Positions 17,148 through 25,895 of a stretch of 64,000 nucleotides of DNA are shown piece after piece. Each line of letters starts with the position of its first letter. Position 1 is the first letter of the stretch. This DNA comes from DATKNA01 sp963786765 (lineage in GTDB: Bacteria; Actinomycetota; Actinomycetes; Actinomycetales; Kineosporiaceae). A model generated the notes under the pieces. It did not search any database, was not told the origin of the DNA, and saw nothing but the letters and a program-made list of their open reading frames with translations. Made by a program: the position numbers and the translations under genes. Where the stretch lies: the NCBI GenBank assembly GCA_963786765.1, contig CAWBAJ010000014.1:1-64000 (forward strand), read 5' to 3'.

Positions 17148-17207
17148 ACCGCTCCGGTCGCCCTGGCGTGCCAATACGTAACGTAATCGGACTGTCACGC
17201 TAAGGTT

Positions 17208-17236
17208 CCTCACGCAAGCCGCCCGGCAGCGTGAGG
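17208..17236 (+). promoter_or_regulatory. Leader hairpin overlapping the ribosome binding site
   Basis: Perfect 8-base arms (CCTCACGC 17208-17215, GCGTGAGG 17229-17236). The right arm overlaps GAGGAAG, the ribosome binding site of ATG 17244. A -10-like TAAGGT at 17201-17206 would place the hairpin at the 5' end of the mRNA. Confidence 0.4.
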
Positions 17237-17243
17237 AAGAGCG

Positions 17244-19422
17244 ATGGCCCCAGAGCAGCAGAGCCCGGCCCTGAACGACCCCGGGGTCGACAACCTCTTC
17301 GAGACGGTCATGCGCGGCTACCACAAGCGCCAGGTCGAGGACTACATCGCTTGGCTGCAGGAGCAGGTCTCGGCGGTCAAGGCCGAGCTCATGGACGCAC
17401 GCCGCGAGCTGGCCGTCGCCCGCGAGGACCTCGTCGCCACGAAGGCGCAGCTCCAGACGCGCCCGCAGCACGAGGAGATCAGCCTCCGGATGGCGCAGAT
17501 CCTCCGGCTCGCGGAGGAGGAGGCGCAGCAGGAGCGGGACGCCGCGGCGAGGCAGGCGGGCGGCGTGCTGGAGCAGGCTCGCGGCGAAGCGCGCGCGAGC
17601 CTCGAGGCCGCCCGCAACGCCGCGGCCGAGATCGTCGAGGGTGCCCGGCGGGAGTCGGACGACGCCCTCGCCGGCGCTCGCGCCGAGGCGAACCGGCTCG
17701 TCGACACAGCCCGCCGCCAGGCGGAGGCCACGATGGAGCGACGCGCACGAGCGCGCCGAGCGCGTCCTCACTGACGCCGACCGTCGGAGCGGGCAGATCA
17801 CCGCCCTCCAGCAGAAGCGCCTGGCGGCCGTGCTCGACCGCGCACGAGGACGCCGTCCGCCGGCTCGAGGTGGTGCGCGGCGTTCTCGGCGAGGTCCTCG
17901 TCCAGGACCGCGACCAGGGGGACCCCGCCTCGAAGGTCGACCCCATCCCCCTGCCCGCTGCCGGGGAGGCGCTCGACCCGGCGACGGTGCACGTTTCGCC
18001 CCGTCCTGTCTCGTCACCCGCTCCCGTCCAGACATCGCACTCCGCCCCTGCACAGACCGCTGCGCCGGCACAGCCCGCTCACCCGGCCCACGCCGCGACC
18101 CCTCCGCCTGCCCGCTCAGACACCCAGGGGATGCGGGCGCGTCCGCCCCGCGGCAGGAACCTTCCGGTGCGCCGGGACATGCCAGGTCGTCGGGCCACGC
18201 GGCGCCTGCCCCGGCCTCCTCCGGGCCCGTTCCGCCCGCGCCGGCCCCCGCCGGGCCCGTTCCGTCCGCGCCGGCCGGCGCCGGCCAGGGCACGCCCGGT
18301 CCGATGTCGCCGGCTCCGATGTCCTCGGCTCCGATGTCCCCGATTCCGATGTCGCCGGCTCCGAACGCGCCGGCCGCCGCCGGCTCGATCGGACCCGCCC
18401 CCTACGGCTCGCCGGCCGGGCCGGCGCCGGTCGCTCCCGCCCCGGCAGCTGCCGCCGTCGGTCCCTCCTCCACGCAGCCGGGAGCGGACGTTCGCGACCA
18501 GAGCGGCTCCGGCGCCCCCACCTCCGGCGATGTCTACCCGGGCGCCGTAGCCCCTGGCCCTGTCGCAGCGGGCCATGTCAACCCGGCCGGGGTGAATCGC
18601 AGCCACAGCGACCCTGCCCAGCACGACCCTGACCAGCACGACCCTGCCCAGCACGACCCTTCCCAGCACGACCCTGCCCAGCACGACCACGCCCAGCACA
18701 ACCCCGCCCAGCACGACCACGCCCAGCACAACCCCGCCCAGCACGACCACGCCCAGCACAACCCTGCCCAGCACGACCCTGCCCAGCACGACCACGGCCA
18801 GCACGACCACGGCCGGCACGACCACGGCCCGCACGACCACGGCCAGCAGAACCCGGGCCGGAACAACGCCGGCCAGCTCCCCCCGGGGCCGGGTGGTTCC
18901 GGCTCCGTTGGGCTGGGACCGCTCGCGCGCGGGCTCTTCACCCCGGCGGTGGCCCCGCTGGGCGAGGCGCCCGGGGAAGCGCCGGAGGCGCACTTCGGCG
19001 GGCCGCCGCAGACCGCCGCCACGTCCGGAGCCCCGCCGGCTGTCTTCGGGATGGCGCCTCCGTCTTCCGCCCACACAGCCGCGCAGGAACACCAGGAGCG
19101 GGGCGGCGTGCCTGCCCCCCACCAGCTCTACGGGAGCTCTCCCGTCGACGGCGCCCCACCCGCCTCCGCATCCGCCGGTGCTCCGGCCCCGGCGGCCGGC
19201 GCCGCCGGGCCCGGTCGAGCAGCCGAGTTCGCGGAGCCCTTGCCGGTGCCGGCGCGTCCGCAGCCGAGGCCGGCGCCGAGAGAGCAGCCCGAAGCCGATG
19301 AGCCGCCGGCAAAGCCGACGGCACGCCGGGCCGCCGCACGGACGCCACGAGCACGCAAGGCGGTGGAGCCGGTGAGCGGTGATGGTGCCGGGATCCACGG
19401 CGGGGACGGTTCCGCCGCCTGA
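17244..19422 (+). pseudogene. DivIVA-like coiled-coil protein with Pro/Ala- and His-rich tail, about three frameshifts
   Basis: Reconstructed length about 725 residues. Residues 15-50 (VDNLFETVMRGYHKRQVEDY) match the DivIVA/Wag31-type N-terminal domain that recognises curved membrane; a charged coiled coil follows to about residue 225. Then comes a long Pro/Ala/Ser-rich region, a stretch of QHDP/QHDH/QHNP tetrapeptides (18613-18860), and a basic Lys/Arg/Ala-rich C-terminus (PTARRAAARTPRARKA) that could touch nucleic acid. The frame moves near 17740, 17845 and 18135. DivIVA proteins organise polar growth and septation. The His-rich tail is not part of the known family and could bind metal or mediate condensation. 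Ribosome binding site GAGGAAG. Confidence 0.65.
18613..18860 (+). repeat. In-frame His-rich repeat array
   Basis: About 20 tandem copies of a 12-base unit coding for variants of A-Q-H-D/N-P/H, with later copies changing to GQHDH. The DNA is also organised as 24-base higher repeats (AQHDHAQHNP). It is a purely coding repeat, likely to vary in copy number by slippage. Confidence 0.85.
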
Positions 19423-19494
19423 CGCTGACCCGCTGCCGCCTGACCCGCTGCCGCCTGACCCGCTGCCGCCTGACCCGCTGCCGCCTGACCCGCT
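19414..19494. repeat. 15-bp tandem repeat starting at the stop codon of the preceding gene
   Basis: Four exact 15-base units (19435-19494) preceded by an imperfect copy that contains the stop codon. Because the period is a multiple of three, every unit repeats Ala-Ala-stop in the frame of the preceding gene. Confidence 0.9.
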
Positions 19495-19581
19495 GCTGCC
19501 CGGACGGGAGCCGACCGGGCAGCAGCCGACCTGCGGGCGGCGGGCGGCGAGTTGTACGAGGGCGTCCGCGAGGATGACCCC

Positions 19582-20455
19582 ATGCGGATGGTGGCCTGCG
19601 ACCTCGACGGGACCATCGTGCGCGCCGACGGGACCGTCTCGCCCCGGACGGTCGCCGCGCTGGCCGCGTGCGAGCGCGCAGGAGTGCGCGTCGTCTTCGT
19701 GACGGGCCGCCCGCCGCGCTGGATGGCGCCCGTGGCGGCGGCAACGGGGCACCACGGGATCGCCGTGTGCGCGAACGGAGCGATCGTCTACGACCTCGCC
19801 GCCCAGCGTGTGATCACCACTCGCGGCATTCCAGGGGCGGACGTCCGCCGCGTCGCCCGGGCCGTGCTCGACGCCGTCCCCGGCGGAGCCTTCGCCCTCG
19901 AGACCGGCCGTCGGCTTTCGTCGCGAGCCCGCGTACCGCACGCGCTGGCCGGGCTCGGACGGGGCGGTCGGGCCACTGGACGAGCTGCTCGCGGACGCCC
20001 CCGTCGTCCTCAAGATGCTCTACCGGCTCGAGCAGGGTGCGGCCGACGACATGCTCGCCGCGGCGCGCGCGGCGCTCGAAGGGTTGGCCGAACCCGTCCA
20101 CTCCGACGCCACCGACTCCCTGCTCGAGATCGCCGCCCTGGGGGTGAGCAAGGCCTCCACGCTGGCGGTGCTCGCCGAGCAGCAGGGGCTCGGCCCGCAG
20201 GACGTCGTCGCGTTCGGGGACATGCCGAACGATGTGCCGATGCTGCGCTGGGCGGGCACCGGGGTCGCCGTCGCCGACGCGCATCGCGAGGCCATCGCTG
20301 CCGCCTCCTTCGTGGCGCCGGCATGCGTGGACGACGGGGTCGCCCAGGTCGTGGAGCGCCTGCTGGCGGAACAGGGGGCTCCCTCGGTTTCCCTGCGCTC
20401 GGGCCCGGTGGCGCGGGTGAACCGGGACGACGGCCAGAGCCGAGCCGGGCCGTGA
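19582..20455 (+). pseudogene. HAD-superfamily Cof-type phosphatase, one frameshift
   Basis: About 290 residues: motif I CDLDGTIVRADG, motif II VFVTGRPPRW, GVSKASTLAVLAEQQ, motif IV AFGDMPNDVPMLRW. The frame changes near 19910, where one base is in excess. ATG 19582 is chosen for its GAGGA 8 bases upstream. The family dephosphorylates small phosphorylated metabolites (sugar phosphates, FMN, PLP). The stop overlaps the GTG of the permease gene, so they are cotranscribed. Confidence 0.75.
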
Positions 20456-21702
20456 CTGCTCCGGTCCTCGCCCGGCGGCTCGGCACCCGGGACGCCGTCG
20501 CCGTCGGCCTCGGCGCCATGCTCGGGGCCGGGATCTTCTCCGCGCCCGCCCCGGCGGCGCGCTCCGCCGGGGTCTGGCTCCCGCTGGCCGTGCTCGTGGC
20601 CGGGTTCGTCGCCTGGTGCAACGCCACCTCCAGCGCGTCGCTCGCGGCGGTGATGCCGCAGGCCGGCGGCACCTACGTCTACGCGGGCCGGATGCTGGGA
20701 CCGGGCTGGGGGCACCTGGCCGGTTGGGGCTTCGTCACCGGGAAGACCGCCTCCTGTGCCGCCATGGCCCTGACGGTCGGCGCCTACGCATGGCCGCAGC
20801 GGCCCCGGGAGGCGGCCACAATCGCGCTCCTGCTGACCGTCGCGCTCGGCACCGGCGGCGTCCAGCGCGGTGCCCGGCTCACACGCGTCCTGCTGGCGGT
20901 CGTTCTCGCGGTGCTGACGCTCGTCGTGGTTGCAGCCGCCGGTGTCGGCGCCGAGCCGGCGGTGGCCGGTCAGGTCGGCGGGCCGGCCGGGGTGCTCCCG
21001 GCCGCGGGGCTGATGTTCTTCGCGTTCGCCGGTTACGCCCGCCTCGCCACGCTCGGCGAGGAGGTCCGCGACCCGGCCCGGGTCATCCCCCGGGCCATCG
21101 CCGTAGCGCTGGCCGCCGCCCTCGTGGTGTACCTCGTAGTCACGACAGCTGCGCTGCTGGCCCTCGGCCCCGCCCGGCTCGCCGCGTCCGGGGCGCCCCT
21201 CGCCGACGTGGTGGCGGCCCGCGGCTGGGCGGGTGCCGTTCCCGTGGTGCGCGCCGGAGCCGTCGCGGCGGCGTCAGGGGCCCTGCTGTCGCTCCTGCTG
21301 GGCGTGTCCCGCACGTCCTTCGCCATGGCCCGCGACGGGCACCTGCCGCGCAGGCTGGCAGTCGTGCGATCCGGCGTCCCGTACCGCGCCGAGCTCGCCG
21401 TCGGGCTGGTGGTGCTCGTTCTCGTGTGGGTGGTCGACCTGCGGGGGGCCATCGGCTTCTCGTCGCTGGCGGTGCTGGCGTACTACCTGCTGGCCAATCT
21501 GTCCGCGCGCCGGCTCGCACCGGGTGCCCGGCGGCACCCGCGGTGGGTCCCGGTCGCCGGGGCCCTCGGGTGCGCGGTGCTGGCCCTCACTCTGCCGCCG
21601 GCGTCGGTCGTGGCCGGTTCGGCGGTGCTGGCTGCGGGCGCCGTCGTCCGGGTGGTCGTGCAGCGGCGCCGGGACGCGCTCGAAAAGTCCCGGGTACGGT
21701 GA
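20452..21702 (+). CDS. APC-family amino acid/polyamine permease
   Basis: 416 residues with about 12 membrane spans. The first span has the family signature VGLGAMLGAGIFSAPAPAA, the unwound helix that contacts the substrate, followed by PQAGGTYVYAGRMLGPGWG. A transporter for amino acids or amines, probably proton-coupled. Its start overlaps the HAD gene stop. The substrate cannot be told. Confidence 0.8.
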   Translation: MTAPVLARRLGTRDAVAVGLGAMLGAGIFSAPAPAARSAGVWLPLAVLVAGFVAWCNATSSASLAAVMPQAGGTYVYAGRMLGPGWGHLAGWGFVTGKTASCAAMALTVGAYAWPQRPREAATIALLLTVALGTGGVQRGARLTRVLLAVVLAVLTLVVVAAAGVGAEPAVAGQVGGPAGVLPAAGLMFFAFAGYARLATLGEEVRDPARVIPRAIAVALAAALVVYLVVTTAALLALGPARLAASGAPLADVVAARGWAGAVPVVRAGAVAAASGALLSLLLGVSRTSFAMARDGHLPRRLAVVRSGVPYRAELAVGLVVLVLVWVVDLRGAIGFSSLAVLAYYLLANLSARRLAPGARRHPRWVPVAGALGCAVLALTLPPASVVAGSAVLAAGAVVRVVVQRRRDALEKSRVR

Positions 21703-21745
21703 GGACGGCCGCGGATCCGGAGCTGCGGCCCGTACGGGAGGGGCC

Positions 21746-22012
21746 ATGACACCACGTCGGCTGGCGGTGGACTGGCCCGCGTGCAAGGCACACGGCCTCT
21801 GCGCGGAGCTCCTGCCCGAGATCGTGCAGCTCGACGAGTGGGGATATCCCGTCGTGGCGCCCGGTCCGGTGCCCGAGGAGCTGGCGCGCCATGCACAGCG
21901 CGCGGTCTCCTCGTGCCCGACTCTCGCGCTGCGGCTGGTCGCCGCCCCGGAACCTCAGCGCGAGGTCATGGCTGCGGATTCACCTCGTCGCCGATCTCGT
22001 CGATCTTCTTGA
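21746..22012 (+). CDS. Single-cluster ferredoxin (3Fe-4S type)
   Basis: 88 residues. The cysteines fit the [3Fe-4S] ferredoxins that feed cytochromes P450: C-K-A-H-G-L-C near residues 14-20 with the second ligand position not a cysteine, and a last SCPTLALRL near 57. The C-terminal tail is Arg/Ser rich. A strong GGGAGGGG precedes ATG 21746. No P450 or reductase gene is near. Its 3' end overlaps the convergent gene by 47 bases. Confidence 0.8.
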   Translation: MTPRRLAVDWPACKAHGLCAELLPEIVQLDEWGYPVVAPGPVPEELARHAQRAVSSCPTLALRLVAAPEPQREVMAADSPRRRSRRSS

Positions 22013-22370
22013 TGAGGACCCGGACGGCGTCCAGGCACCTGGCGACGTCCTGGGCCTCGCGGTGGCGGGCGGCCTCGTCCGCCATCAGCGCCGCCTCGGT
22101 CGCGTGGGCGCCCAGGGTGGCGGCCCGCCGGATGGACGCCAGCACCTGCTCCGCGCGTTCGGGGTCGTAGGCACGCCGCCGGCCGGCCGCGGTCTCCACG
22201 TCTTCGAGGACGGCGTCGAGCGGCGAGGCGACGTGGGTGAGTTCCCTGCGGAGGTTGTGATCGGAGATCACACGGACGCTCTCGTGGTAGCGCTCGACCG
22301 CCCGCCGGTACCGCTCGACGGCTGACGTCCACGTCGCCGCGGAGCCGCGCAGGGGTCGCCGGATCGACAC
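21966..22370 (-). CDS. Helical protein of unknown function, paralogue of the next gene
   Basis: 134 residues, predicted almost entirely helical, without membrane spans or signal. The core AVERYRRAVERYHESV ... LRRELTHVASPLDAVLEDVETA aligns with the protein at 22481-22900 (FRRAFDRYHQLLERV ... VRDHLEATGGRLAEVLDEVHAV), and both end in long helices. I do not recognise the family. GTG 22370 has GAGG 8 bases upstream. It is the third gene of a minus-strand group behind bpa. Confidence 0.6.
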   Translation of the reverse strand: MSIRRPLRGSAATWTSAVERYRRAVERYHESVRVISDHNLRRELTHVASPLDAVLEDVETAAGRRRAYDPERAEQVLASIRRAATLGAHATEAALMADEAARHREAQDVARCLDAVRVLIKKIDEIGDEVNPQP

Positions 22371-22480
22371 GCGTGCACCTCGCACCACACGGGTGCGACG
22401 CGTCCCCGAGACACGCCGCTGCGGCCATAGTGCATGCGTCGTGCTCGGAGCGATACAGCAGAAGCCCGTTCGGGGGACCT

Positions 22481-22900
22481 TCAGGCCTGCTCGGCGGCCC
22501 GCACCAGCTCCTCGGCCCGCCCGGCCTGCTCCGCGGCCTGGTCCACCGCGCGGGCGGCCGCGCCTGCCGAGCTCGCGGCCTCCTCGAGTTGCTGGGCGCG
22601 TACTGCGACGACGGCCAGCATCACGGCCTCGCCCGATTGGGCTGCGAGGGTCGCGCCGCGGGCAAGCGACCGGTGCGCGTCGAGCAGCGCCCCGCCGTGA
22701 CCGCCGGGTAGGTCGTCGCTCTCGCTGGGTGCGAGCCGTTGGGCGGCGACGCAGACGGCGTGCACCTCGTCCAGCACCTCGGCGAGCCGCCCGCCCGTCG
22801 CCTCGAGATGGTCCCGGACCGTGCTGGATGGCACGCGCTCCAGAAGCTGGTGGTAGCGGTCGAAGGCGCGGCGGAAGTTGTCGTGCGCACGCCGCCACAC
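22481..22900 (-). CDS. Helical protein of unknown function, paralogue of the previous gene
   Basis: 139 residues from GTG 22900, all-helical and Ala-rich toward the end. It lies 47 bases after the bpa stop, probably in the same transcript. No ribosome binding site is visible at this start, and the similarity to its paralogue appears to begin right at it, so the true start may be further upstream with a rare codon. The family is not recognised; a helical-bundle adaptor is possible, given the proteasome context. Confidence 0.6.
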   Translation of the reverse strand: MWRRAHDNFRRAFDRYHQLLERVPSSTVRDHLEATGGRLAEVLDEVHAVCVAAQRLAPSESDDLPGGHGGALLDAHRSLARGATLAAQSGEAVMLAVVAVRAQQLEEAASSAGAAARAVDQAAEQAGRAEELVRAAEQA

Positions 22901-22947
22901 GCCGTTGCCGAGGGGATCGGCGCGGCGGCGCAGCCGCGGCAGGGGCG

Positions 22948-23544
22948 TCAGAGGTACTGGCCCGTGGCCGGCGGGTGCGTCTCGTCCGGGCCCGGCCGGC
23001 CGCCGACGAGGCCGGGGTGGCCGGGTGGCAAGGCCCGGCGCATCTGCTCCAGCTGCGCGCGCGCCGCCATCTGCTGGGCGAACAGCGCGGTCTGGATCCC
23101 ATGAAAGAGACCCTCGAGCCAGCCGACGAGCTGCGCCTGCGCGATACGGAGCTCGGCGTCCGACGGCGTCTCCTGCTCGGCGAACGGAAGGGTGATCCTG
23201 TCGAGCTCCTCCACCAGCTCCGGCGCCAGGCCCTGCTCGAGCTCGGCGATGGACCGGCTGTGGATCCGCGCGAGACGCGCCCGGCCGGCCTCGTCGAGGG
23301 GTGCGCTACGCACCTCCTCCAGCAGTTGCTTGATCATGCTTCCGATGCGCATGACCTTGGCCGGCTGCTCGATGAGCTCGGTCGGGCTCGGGCCGTCGTC
23401 ACCGGAGTCCGCGCCCGAGACGGCCATGCCCTCGGGGGTCACGACGACCACGCGGTCGCGGACCTGCCCTCCGTCGCGACCGGGGCCGGCATCGTTGCCG
23501 CCCCCGAGGATGGCGCCGTCCGGTCCCTGTGCTGGCTCGGTCAT
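22948..23544 (-). CDS. bpa: Bacterial proteasome activator Bpa
   Basis: 198 residues, matching Bpa of Mycobacterium tuberculosis (Rv3780, DUF2587): a central four-helix region (PAKVMRIGSMIKQLLEEVR, LVGWLEGLFHGIQTALFAQQ) and the C-terminal GQYL that docks into the 20S proteasome. Bpa forms a ring that opens the proteasome gate without ATP and promotes degradation of unfolded proteins. ATG 23544 follows AGGA; an ATG three codons upstream has poor spacing. The divergent aminotransferase-like gene also neighbours Rv3780 in mycobacteria (Rv3778c). Its presence implies a proteasome elsewhere in the genome. Confidence 0.92.
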   Translation of the reverse strand: MTEPAQGPDGAILGGGNDAGPGRDGGQVRDRVVVVTPEGMAVSGADSGDDGPSPTELIEQPAKVMRIGSMIKQLLEEVRSAPLDEAGRARLARIHSRSIAELEQGLAPELVEELDRITLPFAEQETPSDAELRIAQAQLVGWLEGLFHGIQTALFAQQMAARAQLEQMRRALPPGHPGLVGGRPGPDETHPPATGQYL

Positions 23545-23619
23545 GGCCACCATCCTGCCCGTCGGCCTGCGGAGCGTCGCACTGACCTCTCCCGACCCGC
23601 CCCGGTGAAGGGGCCTGCC

Positions 23620-23625
23620 TAGAGT
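23620..23625 (+). promoter_or_regulatory. -10 hexamer of a leaderless GTG gene
   Basis: TAGAGT ends 7 bases before GTG 23632; no ribosome binding site. Confidence 0.45.
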
Positions 23626-23631
23626 GACCGG

Positions 23632-24900
23632 GTGACCGACACCTCGACTCCCTCCGTCGCGCTGCCGGACTCTGCGGGTTCCCCAGCGGCTTACGACGTT
23701 GCCGCGGTCCGCAGCCGCTACCCCGCCCTCGCCGACGGCTGGGCATATCTGGACGGGGCCGCGGGAACGCAGGTACCGCGGACCGTGATCGAGGCCGAGT
23801 CGGCCGCGTACGCCGCCGGCATCGGCAATCGCGGAGGTGCTTTCGCAGCTTCGAAGCGCTCGGACGCGCTCACGAACGCCGCACGTGAGGCCATCGCCGA
23901 CCTCGTCGGCGCGCCGTCGGCCCAGGGCGTCGTGCTGGGCCCTAGCTCCACCGCCCTGGCGTACCGGTTCGCCCAGGCATTGGGGCGGACCTGGCGCGCG
24001 GGCGACGAGATCGTGGTCACGCGTCTCGACCACGAGGCCAACGTGCGGCCGTGGGTGCAGGAGGCCGAGCGGCTCGGGGTCACCGTCCGGTGGGCCGAGC
24101 CTGACCTGACCACCCTTGACCTCCCTACGGAATCGGTGACGTCGCTGCTCACGCCACGGACCCGCCTGGTCGCCGTGACCGCTGCCTCGAACGTCGTCGG
24201 GACCCGCCCGGACGTCAGGGCCATCGCGGACACTGCGCATACGGTGGGTTCGCTGGTGTTCGTCGACGGCGTGCACGCCACACCGCACGGCCCGGTCGAC
24301 GTCGTCGCCGCGGGCGCGGACTTCTGGACGACGAGCGCGTACAAGTGGTCCGGTCCGCACCTGGCCGCGCTGGTCGCCGCACCTGACCTGCTCGAGGGAC
24401 TGCACGCGGACAAGCTCGACTCGGTGGCCGACGTCGTGCCGGACCGCTTCGAGCGCGGCACGCCGCCGTTCGCCCAGCACGCGGGCGCGGCCGCCGCGGT
24501 CGAGCACCTGGCCTCGCTCGTGCCGGCGCCGCACGCCTCGTCCGTGCGCCGGCAGCGCCTCCTGGCGTCGATGGCGGCGGTCGAGGCCTATGAGGCGGGG
24601 CTGCTGCGTCGGCTGCTGGACGGTCTGGCGGACATGCCGCACGTGCGTCGCATCGGGGCGCCTTCGCGGCAGGCGCCCACAGTGTGGTTCCGGGTCGAGG
24701 GACTCGCCCCTGCAGAGGTGGCCGAGCACTGCGCGCGCGCCCGCATCAACGTGTGGTCGGGGCACAACTACGCCTGGGAGCTGGCCGGGCTCCTGGGGAT
24801 CCGGGAGAGCGGGTCAGCGGTCCGGGCCGGGACGTCGTGCTACACGAGCGCGTCGGACGTGGACCGCCTCCTCGAGGCGCTCGAGGGCCTTCATCCGTAG
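23632..24900 (+). CDS. Cysteine desulfurase-like PLP enzyme
   Basis: 422 residues of the class V aminotransferase fold (SufS/CsdA-like subgroup). Visible are YLDGAAGTQVP at the start, the cofactor region VDGVHATPHGPVD, and the lysine that binds PLP in TTSAYKWSGPH. The C-terminal segment has CYTSASDVDRLL, but the active-site cysteine loop of true desulfurases (RSGHHCA) reads VWSGHNYAW, so the cysteine seems absent. Thus it may act as another PLP lyase. It is the likely counterpart of Rv3778c, next to bpa. Confidence 0.85.
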   Translation: MTDTSTPSVALPDSAGSPAAYDVAAVRSRYPALADGWAYLDGAAGTQVPRTVIEAESAAYAAGIGNRGGAFAASKRSDALTNAAREAIADLVGAPSAQGVVLGPSSTALAYRFAQALGRTWRAGDEIVVTRLDHEANVRPWVQEAERLGVTVRWAEPDLTTLDLPTESVTSLLTPRTRLVAVTAASNVVGTRPDVRAIADTAHTVGSLVFVDGVHATPHGPVDVVAAGADFWTTSAYKWSGPHLAALVAAPDLLEGLHADKLDSVADVVPDRFERGTPPFAQHAGAAAAVEHLASLVPAPHASSVRRQRLLASMAAVEAYEAGLLRRLLDGLADMPHVRRIGAPSRQAPTVWFRVEGLAPAEVAEHCARARINVWSGHNYAWELAGLLGIRESGSAVRAGTSCYTSASDVDRLLEALEGLHP

Positions 24901-25320
24901 TCAGGTCCATCCGAGCTCCTGAGGTAGCTGGTCCGCCAGGGTCCCCGGCTCGGCGTCGCCGATGCGGGACGCCGCTGAGACGTCCTCGTCGCGCAACGCT
25001 GCCCGGACACGCAGTGCGTGCGCCTGTCGGGCGCGCCCGGAGGGACCGGCCTTCGGGCGACGGCGCTCGGGGATCTCGGGGAAGCGCAGCCCCGAGTTGT
25101 ACCGCGCTTCGAGCTCCTCGACCACCGGCAGCAGCGCGAACGCGACGAGCTCGCTGATCGAGTCGTGCCCGCCCGGCTGCGTCTGCGTGTGCCACCACGC
25201 GTTGCGCATGCGGAAGTGGAGGTCATCGGACAGGTAATAGGTGCGCGACCGGTACCCAGAGCTCCGGGTGGAGCGGCCCTGCCCCCAGCTCTGGTCACCC
25301 GGCACGACACCGAGGCTCAT
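24901..25320 (-). CDS. Putative ribbon-helix-helix / ParB-like DNA-binding protein
   Basis: 139 residues. The middle (TYYLSDDLHFRMRNAWWHTQ ... SISELVAFALLPVVEELEARYN) has the strand-helix-helix pattern of RHH proteins and of small ParB-type centromere-binding proteins. Upstream is a Gly/Ser-rich start; downstream a basic segment (PERRRPKAGPSGRARQ). The ATG overlaps the stop of the gene before it (ATGA), so the two are one unit. A role in plasmid or element partition, or as a repressor, is inference. Confidence 0.5.
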   Translation of the reverse strand: MSLGVVPGDQSWGQGRSTRSSGYRSRTYYLSDDLHFRMRNAWWHTQTQPGGHDSISELVAFALLPVVEELEARYNSGLRFPEIPERRRPKAGPSGRARQAHALRVRAALRDEDVSAASRIGDAEPGTLADQLPQELGWT

Positions 25321-25667
25321 GACTGCCTCCCCGGCCGATTCGGGCGACTCGGGCGCGTGATATGGCAGCACCGTGCGCGTTGGCGCAGTGGTGCCGGCGG
25401 GTAGGGAGCGGCGGAGGAGTACGGAGCGTCCGAGGAGGACCGGGCGTCGGAAGGGTGCGGGGCGGCGGCGTTCGAGGCTCGGAGCCGGTCGAGCGCCGCC
25501 GCCGCTCGTGGAGAGGAGCAGTCGAGCCACGACCTGAGCTCCTCCAACGTCCATGGGCTCAGCGGCAGGTCGCTGAAACCTCCCAGGACGGGCTCGACCT
25601 CTCGGCGTGCGGCGAGCACTTGGGCCGCGTTCGCAAGCACCTGGGCGTCCGCGCAGATCGTCGTCAT
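25317..25667 (-). CDS. Hypothetical protein coupled to the RHH-like gene
   Basis: 116 residues from ATG 25667 with a very good GAGAGGAGACGCC leader. The first 70 residues look like a small helical domain (VLANAAQVLAARREVEPVLG, SPWTLEELRSWLDCSS); the rest is Ser/Pro/Ala-rich and disordered with a basic end. The family is not recognised. It is first gene of a two-gene unit and divergent from the sigma-like gene across a 228-base region. Confidence 0.5.
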   Translation of the reverse strand: MTTICADAQVLANAAQVLAARREVEPVLGGFSDLPLSPWTLEELRSWLDCSSPRAAAALDRLRASNAAAPHPSDARSSSDAPYSSAAPYPPAPLRQRARCCHITRPSRPNRPGRQS

Positions 25668-25800
25668 GGCGTCTCCTCTCGCAGGGTTCGTGTGTGATTG
25701 GTGAGGAGAAGGTCCGTCTGTGACCGCTCGACGGCGCGGCCAGCTGCTATACAAGGCCAAGAGCCGCTGACCTGGGCTTTCTTCGGTCGCTCGCCTATGG

Positions 25801-25818
25801 CTGTGAGGCAGCTCACAG
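25801..25818. promoter_or_regulatory. Palindrome in a divergent intergenic region
   Basis: CTGTGAG-GCAG-CTCACAG, perfect 7-base arms. The region 25668-25895 between divergent genes also has three direct TGGGCAA copies at about 25849-25880. It looks like an operator region. Confidence 0.4.
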
Positions 25819-25895
25819 AACAAAAACGTCGCGCACGAGCTGGGCAAGCTCCTGGGCAAAGGTTTGGGCAAGGTGCCTTGAGCACGGTGCCCGTC

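Noticed and set aside
18613..18860. Repeat array that could suggest a CRISPR
   Set aside because: Units are 12 and 24 bases, contiguous, without unique spacers, and keep a reading frame coding for His-rich tetrapeptides.
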